Source: Dipylidium caninum
Taxonomy: Eukaryota > Platyhelminthes > Cestoda > Cyclophyllidea > Dipylidiidae
DNA: 64,000 nucleotides
Assembly: GCA_017562135.1 (NCBI GenBank)
Contig: QEYB01001046.1
Coordinates: 3,906,001 to 3,970,000, forward strand
Direction of reading: 5' to 3'
Position 1 is the first letter of the stretch; each line of letters starts with the position of its first letter. The notes under the pieces are model-generated. The model was not told where the DNA came from. It made no database searches and saw only the letters and a program-made list of their open reading frames with translations. The position numbers and the translations under genes were made by a program. Below, one piece after another: positions 51,675 through 63,312 of the stretch.

Positions 51675-53568
51675 CTATATAAAAGCCGCTGGATTAGTAG
51701 CGGTTTTCGATTGAGTTATAACATCGTGACGGTTCCTCAGTCTCAATTGAAGTCGGAGAGCCTAAAACACTTCCACTTACGCATTTAGAGTGACAAAAAG
51801 TATAAATATTTCTACCTAAACTAATTAAGTAGAAAACGTACATCAATCAAATCCCGCTCAGCTACGGCCAAGTTCTTCGGCAAATTAGGATTAGACATTT
51901 TCTGGTTTAACATTTCAATATGTTCGTTAATCTCCTCAAGTAAAATGTTGTCCCTATTTCGTCTGCCAAAGCATAAAGAATGGGGTTTTTATCTCGTGTA
52001 AATGTTTTTTACCTTTCCCTCTCTAGCCACAGAATAAGGCTTTTACTTCTCGGCCGCGGACATGGCTCAGGAAATAGTGCAGGTTGAGGCGCCCTCTTGA
52101 TTTTCTCCAAATCACTTGCTGAGATAACCGTTACCGCATCAGCAGATACGGAAAAAGGTGCTTTGCTAATTCGACATTGTGCATCTACACACAAGGAAAA
52201 GTATCGCATCAAAATAATTTCAAGCGGAAATGGCTAGTTTAGGGGCATACCTTTCTTGATTTCTTCAGACGGCTTTTCGTGATACAACGCCGAAAGGAAT
52301 CTCTGGTTCGTTTGATACTTTGTTCTCCACTCATCAATTAGTTCACGATCTCTACGAATACGAAAATTAATTCTTTACATAAATGAAAATGACGATGAGA
52401 GAAAAAGTTTGACATACTTCCGTCGTTGAAGGACGATTTCCTGACGCATCTTTCGACGTTTGCGCAATTGACGGACGTGTTCTTCTGACTCACTTCGTCG
52501 AATAGTTTCAAGTGACACTAGTTTTATTTTCCACTGAGGGGCCATCGGTTGCCTTCTGGATTAATATAAATGAGTAAATGAACAAATAATTTCCTTAAAC
52601 AGTTTCGGAATGGAAAAAAATGACCTGTTGCTAGTGACTTGATTTCCACACCGCCTTGAATTTCGGTGGTTCAGGTTAGATTTAAAGTAGGCTGCAATAT
52701 TTGCGAGGTTGGATTGTAATCGTTGTTGATTTCTTTGGTTCTGAGTTCTTGATTAGCGCATTTAATGGCATGAATGTCTTTCAAATCATCAGTCCACTCC
52801 ACGCTTCCAACCACTTATCATGAAGTTGCAAAAAAATGCACCAATGAAACGGACCTTTTAATGATGCAGGGTAATGGGAGAAAATTAACTTATAATGAGG
52901 AATAAACAATTATAAGAGAAATAATTCGAATATCCTAATTTGTGTGTCCTAAATTTCGCAAAGTAGAGCACATACCTTAAATATCCAGAAACCAAAGCTG
53001 TATAAACAGACTCAATATAATAAAACAAATGAAAATGTAGTGCTGCAATGACATACGTTCTAAGTTAGTCCGTTTGTTGTAACATAGTTTTAGATAGCTC
53101 AACACACAATCCGTGCCTCTGAGAATAATGTTCTGGGGGGGAAAAATAAGAGGATTTCCTCCGATATCAAGGCCTATGAGATTTTTTATTCCGCCGAGCT
53201 CAAGACATAGTCGCGAAATTTTATTGTGTCCAATCAGAAGGTTGGTAAGTTTCGTTAAATTTTTGATGCCACGCGGAATGTATGACAAGGAATTATGGCG
53301 AAGATCCAACCAAACCAAGTGAGGAAATGAAATAAAGAAATCGTATGGCAGCGAAGAAATTAGATTATCGTAGAACGATATGTACTACAAATATAGTAAC
53401 AAAGCAAAATACCTTGAGTTGCGTTAACGATAAAATTTCACTCGGAATGACTAACAGCTTAAAGCTTTCGTAGTTAATAGATTCAGAATAAACGCTTTTA
53501 GCTTCAACGACCTTAGAAGCCATTTGCCTCCGAGAAACATCAAAAGGGGGATGTTGGCTCACATCCAT
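51675..53568 (-). CDS. LRRC27: LRRC27-like leucine-rich-repeat protein (7 exons)
   Basis: Leucine-rich-repeat protein of unknown biochemical role. Exons: 53413-53568 (ATG at 53568), 53053-53384, 52418-52552, 52251-52351, 52013-52184, 51842-51962, 51675-51761; 367 residues if the second exon uses the weaker donor at 53052 that keeps frame. A stronger donor at 53056 would shift the frame by one. The repeats are in exons 1-2: [18 protein letters not shown], then [14 protein letters not shown], then [12 protein letters not shown], which follow human LRRC27 closely in order and spacing. The C-terminal half is charged and helical ([16 protein letters not shown], later [15 protein letters not shown]), also as in LRRC27. 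Human LRRC27 is longer (about 530), so the middle is shortened here. Confidence 0.72.
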
Positions 53569-53751
53569 TTTGTGCGCGCAATCAAATGCGTAGCGATGAA
53601 GGGCACGAATAGAAAACAAGATACAATAACAAATGTCTGTTCAGCTTTCGGATTTAAACTTTGCAAAGGAAAAATTGAAGGATTAAAGCGTCAAAATTTA
53701 CTATTGAAACCTTTATATTTAAAATTGGTGGATGATAACTGGTTTCCACAT

Positions 53752-54350
53752 GATAGGATGCCCGCGGTCCTTGTTCCAGGACTCGCCTTTACCATTGTTT
53801 CAGCATAAGTGGGCGCCAACCCCAACCAAACCTGTGGCAGCTTTGACAGCTGATTTACAAACTGGCCTCAGGGATATGTGGTCCTCCAATCGGGACACAT
53901 GCGCGGGTACTCCCGAGGCGCCTGAGACGCACCCTCTCCGACGCTAATCGCTTCGGTGGGTAGGAGTTGTGCAATGTAGTGAGATTTGCGTTTGACCTTG
54001 TCAACAAGTACGTGTAGTATCTTTCAATGAGCCACCGAAGAGACCAGGTAGTAAGGAGGACGGTTAGAACACGTAATGTCAAAAGGATAGTTGAACTGCA
54101 ACCACAGGATGCATACAGCGACCACGTGACAAGGCTCCCCTTCCCTGTGAAAGGCGCAGTGCGAGATGTGGAAGTTGAGCTGCAAATTCTGTGCAGAGCG
54201 AGACCAAAGTGGTCCTCACGACTTGCATCAATATTAACTTCGCAGGGGCAAGAGCAAAAGGGAAGCCCGCATCGGCGTTCGGAGAGGGGTGTGAGGTCGT
54301 ATCACGAGAACAAGGCATCAAACGATGTTGAATGGTTAATTTACCTATTG
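53752..54350 (+). repeat. dispersed repeat, copy A
   Basis: Nearly identical for about 480 bp to the reverse complement of 61839-62323. It starts GATAGGATGCCCGCGG and reaches the block TGTGAGGTCGTATC near 54289, with weaker similarity to about 54350. Relative to copy B it lacks about 330 bp after position 54230 and has about 40 bp of its own before the last block. It lies just upstream of the LRRC27-like gene. No terminal inverted repeats or recognisable transposase, reverse transcriptase or integrase were seen, so it is probably a non-autonomous element or a fragment. Confidence 0.85.
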
Positions 54351-55778
54351 CGACACCTGAAACGAGTCTAACCACACCTCAAGAACAGTTCTGTGATGGG
54401 TACCTCCAAGTCATATTTGTGACAGATATTTGTTAACTTTGTTTCAATTCGTTGTCATTCATTTTACAGTTGCCTCCTAAAACTTCTTCGAGGGTGGGGG
54501 TGAGAATCTCCTAAGACTCTTATTTTGCACTTTCATACAGGTTTTTTGATGCGTAAAATAGCCCATTCCGGCGGTGGACACATTGCTTATAGATGGTTTG
54601 CAGCTGTCTACATCCAACTGCTCTGAATTGCTTGCTCAGCAGTGTTTACTTTACATGGAGCTCATTTCGCATCGCCCGACGTGTTTACCTTGATGGTTCG
54701 TTAACTCAATTTGAAACTGTCGCCTACGTTTAAAAATGGCGGATTCTAACAAATCCAGCTCTCCGTTATTTAACATTTTTTTTTCGTTTACTCGCTGTCT
54801 AGGAGCTTGCAGCACTAGTTTTGTCAACCACTAAATAGCGGTTGAATTTGGAAAGCGATAGTACTCCTTCATTCTCTGTCAGAAGTGGGGTGTACCCTTC
54901 TTGTATATTTTAGGTACGTCGAAGAAGCAGTTATGGGCAATACATACAATCAATCCAATGGGCGTAGGCATACTAATTCTGCATGAGGCTCCGACGTCAT
55001 CAAAACCACTGTTCCAGGCCCTCGGCCTTATTTTTGCAACAAACATCGAGTCGGACCTACCCACCTGCGATAAACGAAAACATTAAAAGTGGGGGATAAC
55101 TTCGCAAAACCCCAACACCGGGCCCCCGGCGTCCTGGTTGTGGACTTCCTCCCGGCCACTGTTGAAACCTCACTTTCAGCTAATTGGCTGTGGGGACGCA
55201 GTGCGATATTCCTTACCTGCTACCGCATTGGAAAAAAACTTCCTTAGAAGTATTCAAGGCCTCGACAAAAGAAAATGAACATCGGCACACTCTTGTGGGG
55301 GAACCAATTTTTTTTACCACCATCATCATGCAGTATCATAATGAAAGAAAAAGTTTCCAGTGACGGGCCATGTTAGGGTTCCTTTTGCTGGAATAACTCT
55401 ACCAGAATTTCATTTTCCTCACTAAGAACAAACAACTTGTATTGCGTCAGTACAATGATTTAGAGGAAGTAAGTTTATGGGGACTCGAATCAGGAAAGAG
55501 AACACAAAAACTGGCAGAATGATGGAAATGGGATTAATGTTTAGTAATATTTGGACGGTATGAAATGCAAATATTGCCGGGTCTGGAACCCGGGGAGAAG
55601 TGGTGATGACGGTGCACCGGCCTTCGGCAGGGAGTCATAGGAGGATGGAACATGAAGGAACAGGGGATTAGGGGTAGATACAGGTGACATGTGAGCATGC
55701 AGAGACAGTCAGGCGCATGCACACGTGTAGAGTCGGTACTGAGGACGATAATAAGTCGAGGGGACGATGAGTGCGGAG
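54351..55778. other. spacer between the LRRC27-like gene and the FBXL 3' end
   Basis: No gene recognised. Positions 55777 downwards to about 55560 are likely 3' UTR of the FBXL gene and contain a small hairpin, CCGGGT/ACCCGG with a five-base loop, at 55577-55593. A GC-rich patch lies at 55115-55160. Confidence 0.5.
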
Positions 55779-58700
55779 TTAGAGGACGGTACAACACCGG
55801 CAGTACCGCCGTCGGTGACCGAGAGCTGATTCGGGCGGCGTGCCTGGCGCGAAGAAAGCCTGGATCTTAAGACGCGGGTTCTGTTGCTGTAACAAAAACA
55901 AAACGACACCTCCTTTCCACCACAAAATACACTCACCTATTGAAGAACAGTGACAGAATAAATGGGAAAAAAAACTCGCCTTATCGTCAAAACCTCACAC
56001 TTGAGGCAGAGAGACAGACTAGTCGATAGAACGCTAAATGGTGCTCAGATTTTTGGAAATCAATCACTAGAAGGCAGTGCTCACACATTTATTTGGAGCA
56101 TATATCAATTAGACTACATGGAACCCAAAAGTGAAGAAGTACTCTGTTCTTATTCAAGGCTGTGAAGCGTATTATTTTGGGAGTTCGAACCAAGTAATGA
56201 GACGTTTTTGGTGAGAAGAGCAAAAACCAAGAATCTAGTGAGCTTGAGTAAGTGCTGGTTTTGATTAGCAAAACTTGATCAACAAGTAAACCGATTTCAA
56301 TCAGTGCGGTTAACTTCAACGATGGAAAGGCTGTATATTCTTAGTAATATTTAACATAGCTCCTGAAATGTCATGATGAACAATGAACAATGGCACACGG
56401 TGCTAACAAGGGTATTGGGCAAAATGCCTTCAGGAAGTTGTGAAGTCGGCAGAACAGTCTTGCCTGACTACTCACCTTGAGGTTTTCGATGCCCTGACGT
56501 GTTATAAGTTGGCAGTCGTAGAGATCGACTTGGCAAAGGTTTCGACAAACCGTCCCGAGGATCTCGAGCGAGGAGTCTGTCAAGAGGGGGCAATTGTCCA
56601 TCGCTAATCGCTGCAGTTGCTGCGGTCCACACAGCCCGCCGACTAGGCGTGAGATGCCGCCGTCGGTGATTTGGTCGCAGTGCGACAGAACCAAGGTATT
56701 TATTCGCGGGCAGTAAGTGGCCAGCTGGATTAGCGTCGCGTCCGTCACTTGCGAACAGTACTCTAGGTCTAGTTTTTCCAACTGCAAGGGAAGAAAATTA
56801 GAGCAAAAATTCGTTTTATTAGATATCAAAACATTGACTCTCCATTAAGAGCGGAGAAAATATGCCGAATTCCCCATGTACAACAACTGCCACGGCGATA
56901 ATAGGCAATCAAATTAATATAGTTCAAGGTCGTCCAGTGGGAACACTCACTCTCACGTAGAAGTGGTTACTCCTAAATGAAGAGCCTGCCTTCATGATCT
57001 TCATGATGGTAAACAACAGAAAAAATTAATAATATGACTTATATGTTGACAGTTAATTTTGTACAAAAAACTGCTCACTTACTATTTTGAGAGAGTAACG
57101 AGTTATTGGCAGCAACAAATAGGAGGGGTACTGAATTGCATTCCATATTACATACAAGGTTCAAACGATGCAAGATTTGTGAAATCACAAGGTCTAATAC
57201 AGAAAGGATTCAAGATACAAACTCGATCTACTGTGAGAATGTTATATGTTAACGAAGAGCCAAAAAATACGCAGTTGTAAGGAGATCGGTGCTGATATTT
57301 CTTAGTTCAAAACAATTATCGAGTCAAAGAATAAAATACATTATTTGGCTTGTTTAACAATTGTTGTTAGCAAACTGCAGACGCCCTCTCATTGCAAACA
57401 ACATAGAAGGTGTAAAGTTCGAGTTCAAGACGGCATTAGCAAATCAAAATTCTCGAAGGTCCAATGGAGGTAAAGATAGTATTTTTCTTGTTGCTCAACA
57501 AACTCAAAGGATATAAGACGAAGAACAGGGTTAAAAAGGAAGGATATACTTCATTGAGACAAAATGTTGCGAAATTTGCAAAAGGATGTAAGTTCGTTGC
57601 AACTCAAGTGAATACCCAAAAGATGTCAACAAACTTCATGTAGCAGGAAACAGTGACCTGTCTTATCGTGTAAATTAATTGAAAGAAATCAGTTGCAGCC
57701 AAGAGATGCTGCTGTAAGTTACTGGAAGAAAGTACTTGATTAAACGGAAATGATGAAGTAAAGAAATGATTAAGTAATTTCAGTGCGCACAGCAAACACT
57801 TACATTGACGCAATTTTGGGCGAGGGCGGCAAGACCGGCATCGGTTATTTGGATGCACTGGCTGGCTTCAAGTACTCTTAAATCCTTGCACCCGGCAATG
57901 ATGAGGGGCTTAGACTGAAAGCTCAGAGCGTCCCAATTGGACGGAGAGTTAGGAGTGGTGAGGGGAGAGGTGGAGGCAGACGAGTGACGGTGGGCTGTTC
58001 CTCCATTAGCGAAGAAGCCGGTGACCCCGCCCCCGGTTTCGCTGACAGGGCGGTGGCGCGGCACACGAGTGACCCGGCCATTGCCAGCGTCCGTCGAAGC
58101 GGATAATGGGGGAACCGGGAGATTGATACCCAACATCTCTGCAGCCGCCGAGGGAGAAAGAGTGCCTGCAAGAGCTCTCAATCCAGCATCGGTGATCTGG
58201 CACAACGATATCGACAAGGCTCGCAAAAAGTGGCAGCCCATGGCTAAGTGAACCAACGCCTCATCCGTTATGTTCTACAAGACCAAAAGTAACCGCATTT
58301 CCCACCATTACTGCTTTCACAAGCAGCAATGTACTGCAGGGTGAGTGAACACGCATTCGATAGAAAAAAAGGTGTGATTTTGGTATTATCATACTTTCAC
58401 TCCTAGTAATAAATGCGTAAGAAGAGCAAACTATAAGGTGAAATTAAAATCATATAGTTGGAGGCAAACCTGGCCACAGTGACTGAGGTTGAGCAAAAGG
58501 AGACCACAGGAGCGGCTAGCGACATGGCCGATCCCTCGACTGGTAACGTCGTGGCAGCCCATGATTTTGAGTTCCTTCAGACCGGGGCAGCCTTGTGCAA
58601 TGGCAGCCAAGCCATCGTCGCCCACTGCGCACCAAGAGACATCCAAATGAGTCAATCGATCGCAGGCACTAGGGGAAAGTGGCAAATGAAAAGTAGGCAG

Positions 58701-60827
58701 TTGGACTCATACACTAAAAATACAAGTTACAATCAAGTGATAACAATAAAATCAAACTTAAATAAAGCATAAGGAGAAATCTTTTCATTAAAACGACTAA
58801 TAAAATGCATTAGCACCCACATGTGTTTGCATGAGACGCAAACGCTGAGTATACTTAATGAACTAGTGATTCTGAATACTATACTAGATTTACACAGCCA
58901 AAGTAACTCCGGATGCAGTTTTTAACTTAAAGATACTATTATAAAAGAATTAATAAACGGCAGATACAATATTCCTTAGCTGTAGCATCTATATCTACCT
59001 AAATGACTTGATCTAGCTAACCGAAAAGAAAATTTACTATAAAGTTAATATTATCCTATTCATCGACACCTCCAATGAGTTCCCATTAGGCCATCCTAGC
59101 TTTAACCAGTCGTCCTAATACCTTCAAACAGACTATCTGTCGGAAACGGTCAATAAAGTCACGCGCAGTGTATTGAGCATAAGTTGAACAATTAGCCGTG
59201 GGAAGATTGGCAAGCTTCTAAATTCACGTAATGACTCGACGTAAATGTTTATGATAGGTGGTAAGAAATAAATACATACGCATTGGTAATTATTTTTTCA
59301 CACTCCTTAAATTGACAATAGGGTCAATTAAATGGGTATGATCGACATAAAAAAATAAAGCAATGCCCTAGAGAAATGCACAAGAGAATCAAAAGGCCAA
59401 TTTTTACGACTATAGGCTCAAAAGAATTCGACTAGCTTAAAATCTAAAGAATTCGAAAGTGTACTGCGTAGTGATGTAACAATTCCGTATTTAATTGTTG
59501 ATTTATTTGCAGACAACCGGCGCCAACGAAGGAAAATTTCATATTACTCACTCAATTAACTGAGGATCACAATAATAAAATCAAGCATTCATGCTAGAGA
59601 GGCAAACGAAAGATCAAAGTAAATCTACCCTGGCGCGATAAAAGAGGTATAGGGACATCCACTAAAAAAATGTAGCCAAAGTTATGAAGATTCCACCAAT
59701 GGAACAAGAGAGTCTTGTACACAACAAACTCTTCACCTCAGAGGAAATAAATAATGAGGAAAAAAGTCGCCAAAAGATATGTAGGAACCTACCAAACCAA
59801 GCTGCCGTATTAACAGAAGAAGTGGACGGGATGTCAGAGCGTCAGCTGTTGAAAGCGTACTCAGAATATATGAAGTTGGAAAGTAGTCCAAAGTATACTT
59901 TTAAAATCTACTTACAGATACCTATGAATAATGGTACGCCCGAATGTTGTAAAATCTACTCGAGAAAAAAGACTATTATGCCAACAGACGTTGTTACGAC
60001 AAAACTCGGACAACCATATAAACTAATGGTGTTAGATTACGTAAATGATAATTTGCACTCGATGACGTAAGAATATATAGGAATTAAAGCAACGGCTTTA
60101 CCAAAAAATAAACCTCTATGCAATGGGTCGCAGTAATTTTTTTAAGCATATGATGAACAATTACATTACTGACTTGTTATTTACACCAGCTCGCAACCCA
60201 AAGTAACCCAGGGGCACTTAACAGGAACACAAAAGCCAAGAATAAGATGAGCGTACCTTAATTTCCTCAATCCGTCGTCACCAATATGGGGGCAAGAAGA
60301 AAGGAAGAGCTGTTGGAGCTCAGGACAGTTCTTCCCAAGATATTTACATGTTTCATCAGTTAAATTCTGGCACTCCGACAAATCAAGAACTTCGATAAGG
60401 CGACAAAAACCAGTAAAACGCCTGAGAAGTACGTTTACGTAGTGCATGCTAACTAACTTTATAGCATCATCGGTGATATTGCGACATCCCCTAAGAATAA
60501 GCTCTCTTAGGAATCCTTGACAGCGTTGGGCGATTTTTTCAACGACTTCAGGCTAGTGATGATAGGACCTTGGAGGACAACTCACCTGAACATCTCTTTG
60601 AAAATTAAAAAGATTCGTTCTCTTCCAATTACTTCCGTCAAAGGCACACCTATACCAGAACTAATGAAAAAATATTACCACAGAATAATTTCTACCTTGC
60701 AGACCTGGGCACAAGTGCAAAGTGTCTCGATATCAAGGTATGAAAAAATCCTTAAAATAATCATTAAAGATCAAAATACTTTAAAAATGAGTTCTCGAGG
60801 TAGAGCATCGTTAATGCACACGTCCTG
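55779..60827 (-). CDS. FBXL20: F-box/LRR protein, FBXL20/FBXL2-like (5' partial, 8 exons seen)
   Basis: Substrate-recognition subunit of an SCF ubiquitin ligase: the F-box binds SKP1, the leucine-rich repeats hold the target. Exons on the minus strand: 60780-60827, 60696-60750, 60586-60660, 60257-60552, 58470-58668, 57804-58274, 56476-56781, 55779-55886. The F-box is ALPRELIFK, IFSYLDIETLCTCAQVCK, then CAFDGSNWKRTNLFNFQRD. Cysteine-containing LRRs follow (EVLDLSECQNLTDE, LTHLDVSWCAVGDDGL, LEKLDLEYCSQVTDA, LVLSHCDQITDGGI). About 88 Ser/Pro/Gly-rich residues are inserted between two repeats (about 57900-58166). The end, RYCRCCTVL, is a CaaX box (CTVL), as in vertebrate FBXL2, predicting geranylgeranyl anchoring. 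The joint between the first two listed exons is one base out of phase. The start codon is not in the part I could read. Confidence 0.92.
56782..57803. other. FBXL intron
   Basis: Intron of 1022 nt, AT-rich, with donor GTAAGT at 57803 and acceptor TTGCAG at 56782 on the minus strand. Nothing else recognised. Confidence 0.6.
59684..60070 (+). CDS. uncharacterised 128-codon frame inside an FBXL intron, opposite strand
   Basis: I do not recognise the product. The frame is complete (ATG to TAA) within FBXL intron 58669-60256 and on the opposite strand. It is charged and probably soluble: an acidic, Asn/Glu-rich first half (TSEEINNEEKSRQK), then EEVDGMSERQLLKAYSEYMK, then a Lys/Thr-rich part ending LDYVNDNLHSMT. 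The even amino-acid usage, with few low-complexity runs in an AT-rich region, is more like a real protein than chance, but neither promoter nor poly(A) signal is evident. It could be a retrocopied gene or an exon of an antisense transcript. Confidence 0.35.
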   Translation: MKIPPMEQESLVHNKLFTSEEINNEEKSRQKICRNLPNQAAVLTEEVDGMSERQLLKAYSEYMKLESSPKYTFKIYLQIPMNNGTPECCKIYSRKKTIMPTDVVTTKLGQPYKLMVLDYVNDNLHSMT

Positions 60828-61419
60828 CTAATCAAATACGAGTAAAACGAGTTAGAAATTACTTTATGTCGTAAAGTGCTGTTACTTGAACTAAGTTGGA
60901 AAGTTGACATTGTAGGCAAAAGGAACAGATTTGTGGCTCCTTAGCAATAGTGCTCGATAATATAAGATTTCAACAGAATGACTCAAAGTAGTCCCACAGA
61001 GTGTCAAGTGGGTTCTTCATTCCCTCAAAAAGGGAAAGCTATGACATAAAGGACAGGATCCCGAAGTAAACTATCAGCTGTGGCAGCAAAATTGTAGGCC
61101 CGTTTAAACAAAGAGCCAGACAAGGCGATACATCAAACATTCAAAATTTTGATGTTTATAACACCAAGCAGAAAAACATTTAACCGATTGCATCGTAATA
61201 TCTTATGAGTGGATAAATATAAAACCATTAAACTAAAGTGGGATTTGATGGAAATCAAAATGTAAGTTTTCCGCAACAATTTGCCGTCCCGACTCTCTAG
61301 TTCAAGCCCAATATTTAAAACTTAATTTCAAATTCGAAGAATCGTGGCATTATTTGGTTGAAGTTTGTCTAACCATGGGTATAGTTGGTCCAAAAAGATT
61401 GAGTAAAGGCGATTTTAAA
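60828..61419. other. AT-rich DNA upstream of the readable FBXL exons
   Basis: Probably intron or 5' region of the FBXL gene, whose first exon was not located. Nothing else is recognised. Confidence 0.4.
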
Positions 61420-62323
61420 GAAGGCAGGTTAACCGGTAAAGATTGTTTCATGTATGGTTCTCGAGATACGACCTCACACCCCTGCGAAGTTAAGGCAGGC
61501 CCCGAGCACCGTGTTAAAACTGGTTAAAAGTGAGTCGAAGCCCAATGAAGAGGAATGTTCTACAGCAGCCTTCCGCATCTATGCTCTAACTCATACTAAC
61601 TCAGCTGCGTAGTAGATAAAGGACAAAATTCAGAAGTAAAGTAACGCAGAGTGAACACATCAAAGTGGAAAGTACAGCTTGAGTGAGTCGAAGTAGATAA
61701 TATGCCCGAATACGAGGACATCATAGCAGGACAGTCTCAGCAGCGCCTACTCTTTCCACATTTTCGACCTGAAGTTCTACCTCACAAGAAGGATATCGTT
61801 TTCAGCTCGAAACAACAAATTAATGCGGTATCCTCCGTTTATCTTGATGCAAGTCGTGAGGACCACTTTGGTCTCGCTCTGCACAGAATTTGCAGCTCAA
61901 CTTCCACATCTCGCACTGCGCCTTTCACAGGGAAGGGGAGCCTTGTCACGTGGTCGCTGTATGCATCCTGTGGTTGCAGTTCAACTATCCTTTTGACATT
62001 ACGTGTTCTAACCGTCCTCCTTACTACCTGGTCTCTTCGGTGGCTCATTGAAAGATACTACACGTACTTGTTGACAAGGTCAAACGCAAATCTCACCACA
62101 TTGCACAACTCCTACCCACCGAAGCGATTAGCGTCGGAGAGGGTGCGTCTCAGGCGCCTCGGGAGCACCCGCGCATGTGTCCCGATTGGAGGACCACATA
62201 TCCCTGAGGCCAGTTTGTAAATCAGCTGTCAAAGCTGCCACAGGTTTGGTTGGGGTTGGCGCCCACTTATGCTGAAACAATGGTAAAGGCGAGTCCTGGA
62301 ACAAGGACCGCGGGCATCCTATC
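61420..62323 (-). repeat. dispersed repeat, copy B (longer, inverted relative to copy A)
   Basis: Same element as 53752-54350 in the opposite orientation. It contains an extra internal segment (about 61500-61835) missing from copy A. A 172-codon plus-strand frame (61702-62220) crosses it, but copy A lacks its first third and the product shows no known domain. This copy lies between the FBXL gene and the membrane-protein gene. Confidence 0.85.
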
Positions 62324-62646
62324 TTCACGCAATTGTAGCAACCTCCATTTCTAATGTTGAACCCAATTTGCATCCCCCAGTCGCGAACTGTGCATGCATG
62401 ACCGACATGTTATAAGTACAACCAATTTCGGTACTAGAATGATTCTCTGAATCAGAATTTTTGCGTCTACAATTAATTAATACATCAGAAATGAATTGCA
62501 GTGGTTTTAAAAATGTCAATACATTCATAAAACGCATTTCTGCGTTAAGACGTGAGAATTATAACATACATTATTTTGGTCAAATTGAAACAGTTTACAA
62601 AATATACAAGTATCGAATCAAGGGCAGTAGAAAATTTTGATGCATA
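62324..62646. other. short spacer
   Basis: AT-rich sequence between repeat copy B and the stop of the membrane-protein exon, likely its 3' UTR. Nothing else seen. Confidence 0.4.
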
Positions 62647-63312
62647 TTAATGTTCAGACCCGCTCTTTTGTCCAGCCTCGAGCAATATCGCTGAAGTTAT
62701 CTTTCCTCGACTTTCCGTTGTTTCGGCTTGTCTATGAGGATCCATTATACGCCGATTGATTCCTACTTCTTCCAATTCCTTCTCCTCGGCGAAACAAGAT
62801 AACCAGTTCGTGACGATTTTCCAGCAGACGAAGCGACGAAGTGCTCGAAGGAGCAGGTCAATGAGGAGGGAGAGAAACATGAGAAGAGACAGTACGACAG
62901 TTGTTCTTCCCAGGGTCTCAGAAGCGTTTTTGTGCAGCATTCGTTCTGTAAGATAGCCCGAGGTGGCGGGCACAGCCAGCTGGCCGAGCAAAAGGGCGAG
63001 ATAGAAACGGTGGCCATGTGAGTGGTAGACGTTAAGGCCGCTGCTCGCGGTGGCTCCTAGTCCTAAGCCGAGACCTAAAGTGGCCATCCAGGTGACTCGA
63101 TCCCTAGAGGTGCTCCAAGACTCGAATGTTGCCATACTACCCGACTGTTCGGGACGAGGATAGTAGATAAGTTGCGATGAGGTCATCTCTTTCATCATGG
63201 TGGCACAGATGAGACATACGAGGGATCCCACGGTCCGAATAAAAAGTGCTGCAATCTTGAACGATCTTTCACGTCGATTTCCGAAAAGGGATAGCAAGAA
63301 AGGTATCAGATA
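62647..63312 (-). CDS. multi-pass membrane protein, last exon (5' partial)
   Basis: I do not recognise the family. The exon begins after the acceptor TTTGCTTAG (63313-63321 read on the minus strand) and runs 221 codons to a TAA. Four hydrophobic stretches are likely membrane segments: IAALFIRTVGSLVCLICATM, WMATLGLGLGLGATASSGL, FYLALLLGQLAVPATSGYL and TTVVLSLLMFLSLLIDLLL. A basic, charged cytoplasmic-looking tail follows (EEKELEEVGINRR). The residues before the first stretch, YLIPFLLSLFGNRRERS, continue a further hydrophobic segment from the exon upstream. Upstream exons lie in 63.4 kb or beyond the window edge. Confidence 0.6.
   Translation of the reverse strand, partial: YLIPFLLSLFGNRRERSFKIAALFIRTVGSLVCLICATMMKEMTSSQLIYYPRPEQSGSMATFESWSTSRDRVTWMATLGLGLGLGATASSGLNVYHSHGHRFYLALLLGQLAVPATSGYLTERMLHKNASETLGRTTVVLSLLMFLSLLIDLLLRALRRFVCWKIVTNWLSCFAEEKELEEVGINRRIMDPHRQAETTESRGKITSAILLEAGQKSGSEH

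Noticed and set aside
61702..62220. 172-codon plus-strand frame as a gene
   Set aside because: It lies across dispersed repeat copy B; the other copy lacks its first part, and no known domain is seen.
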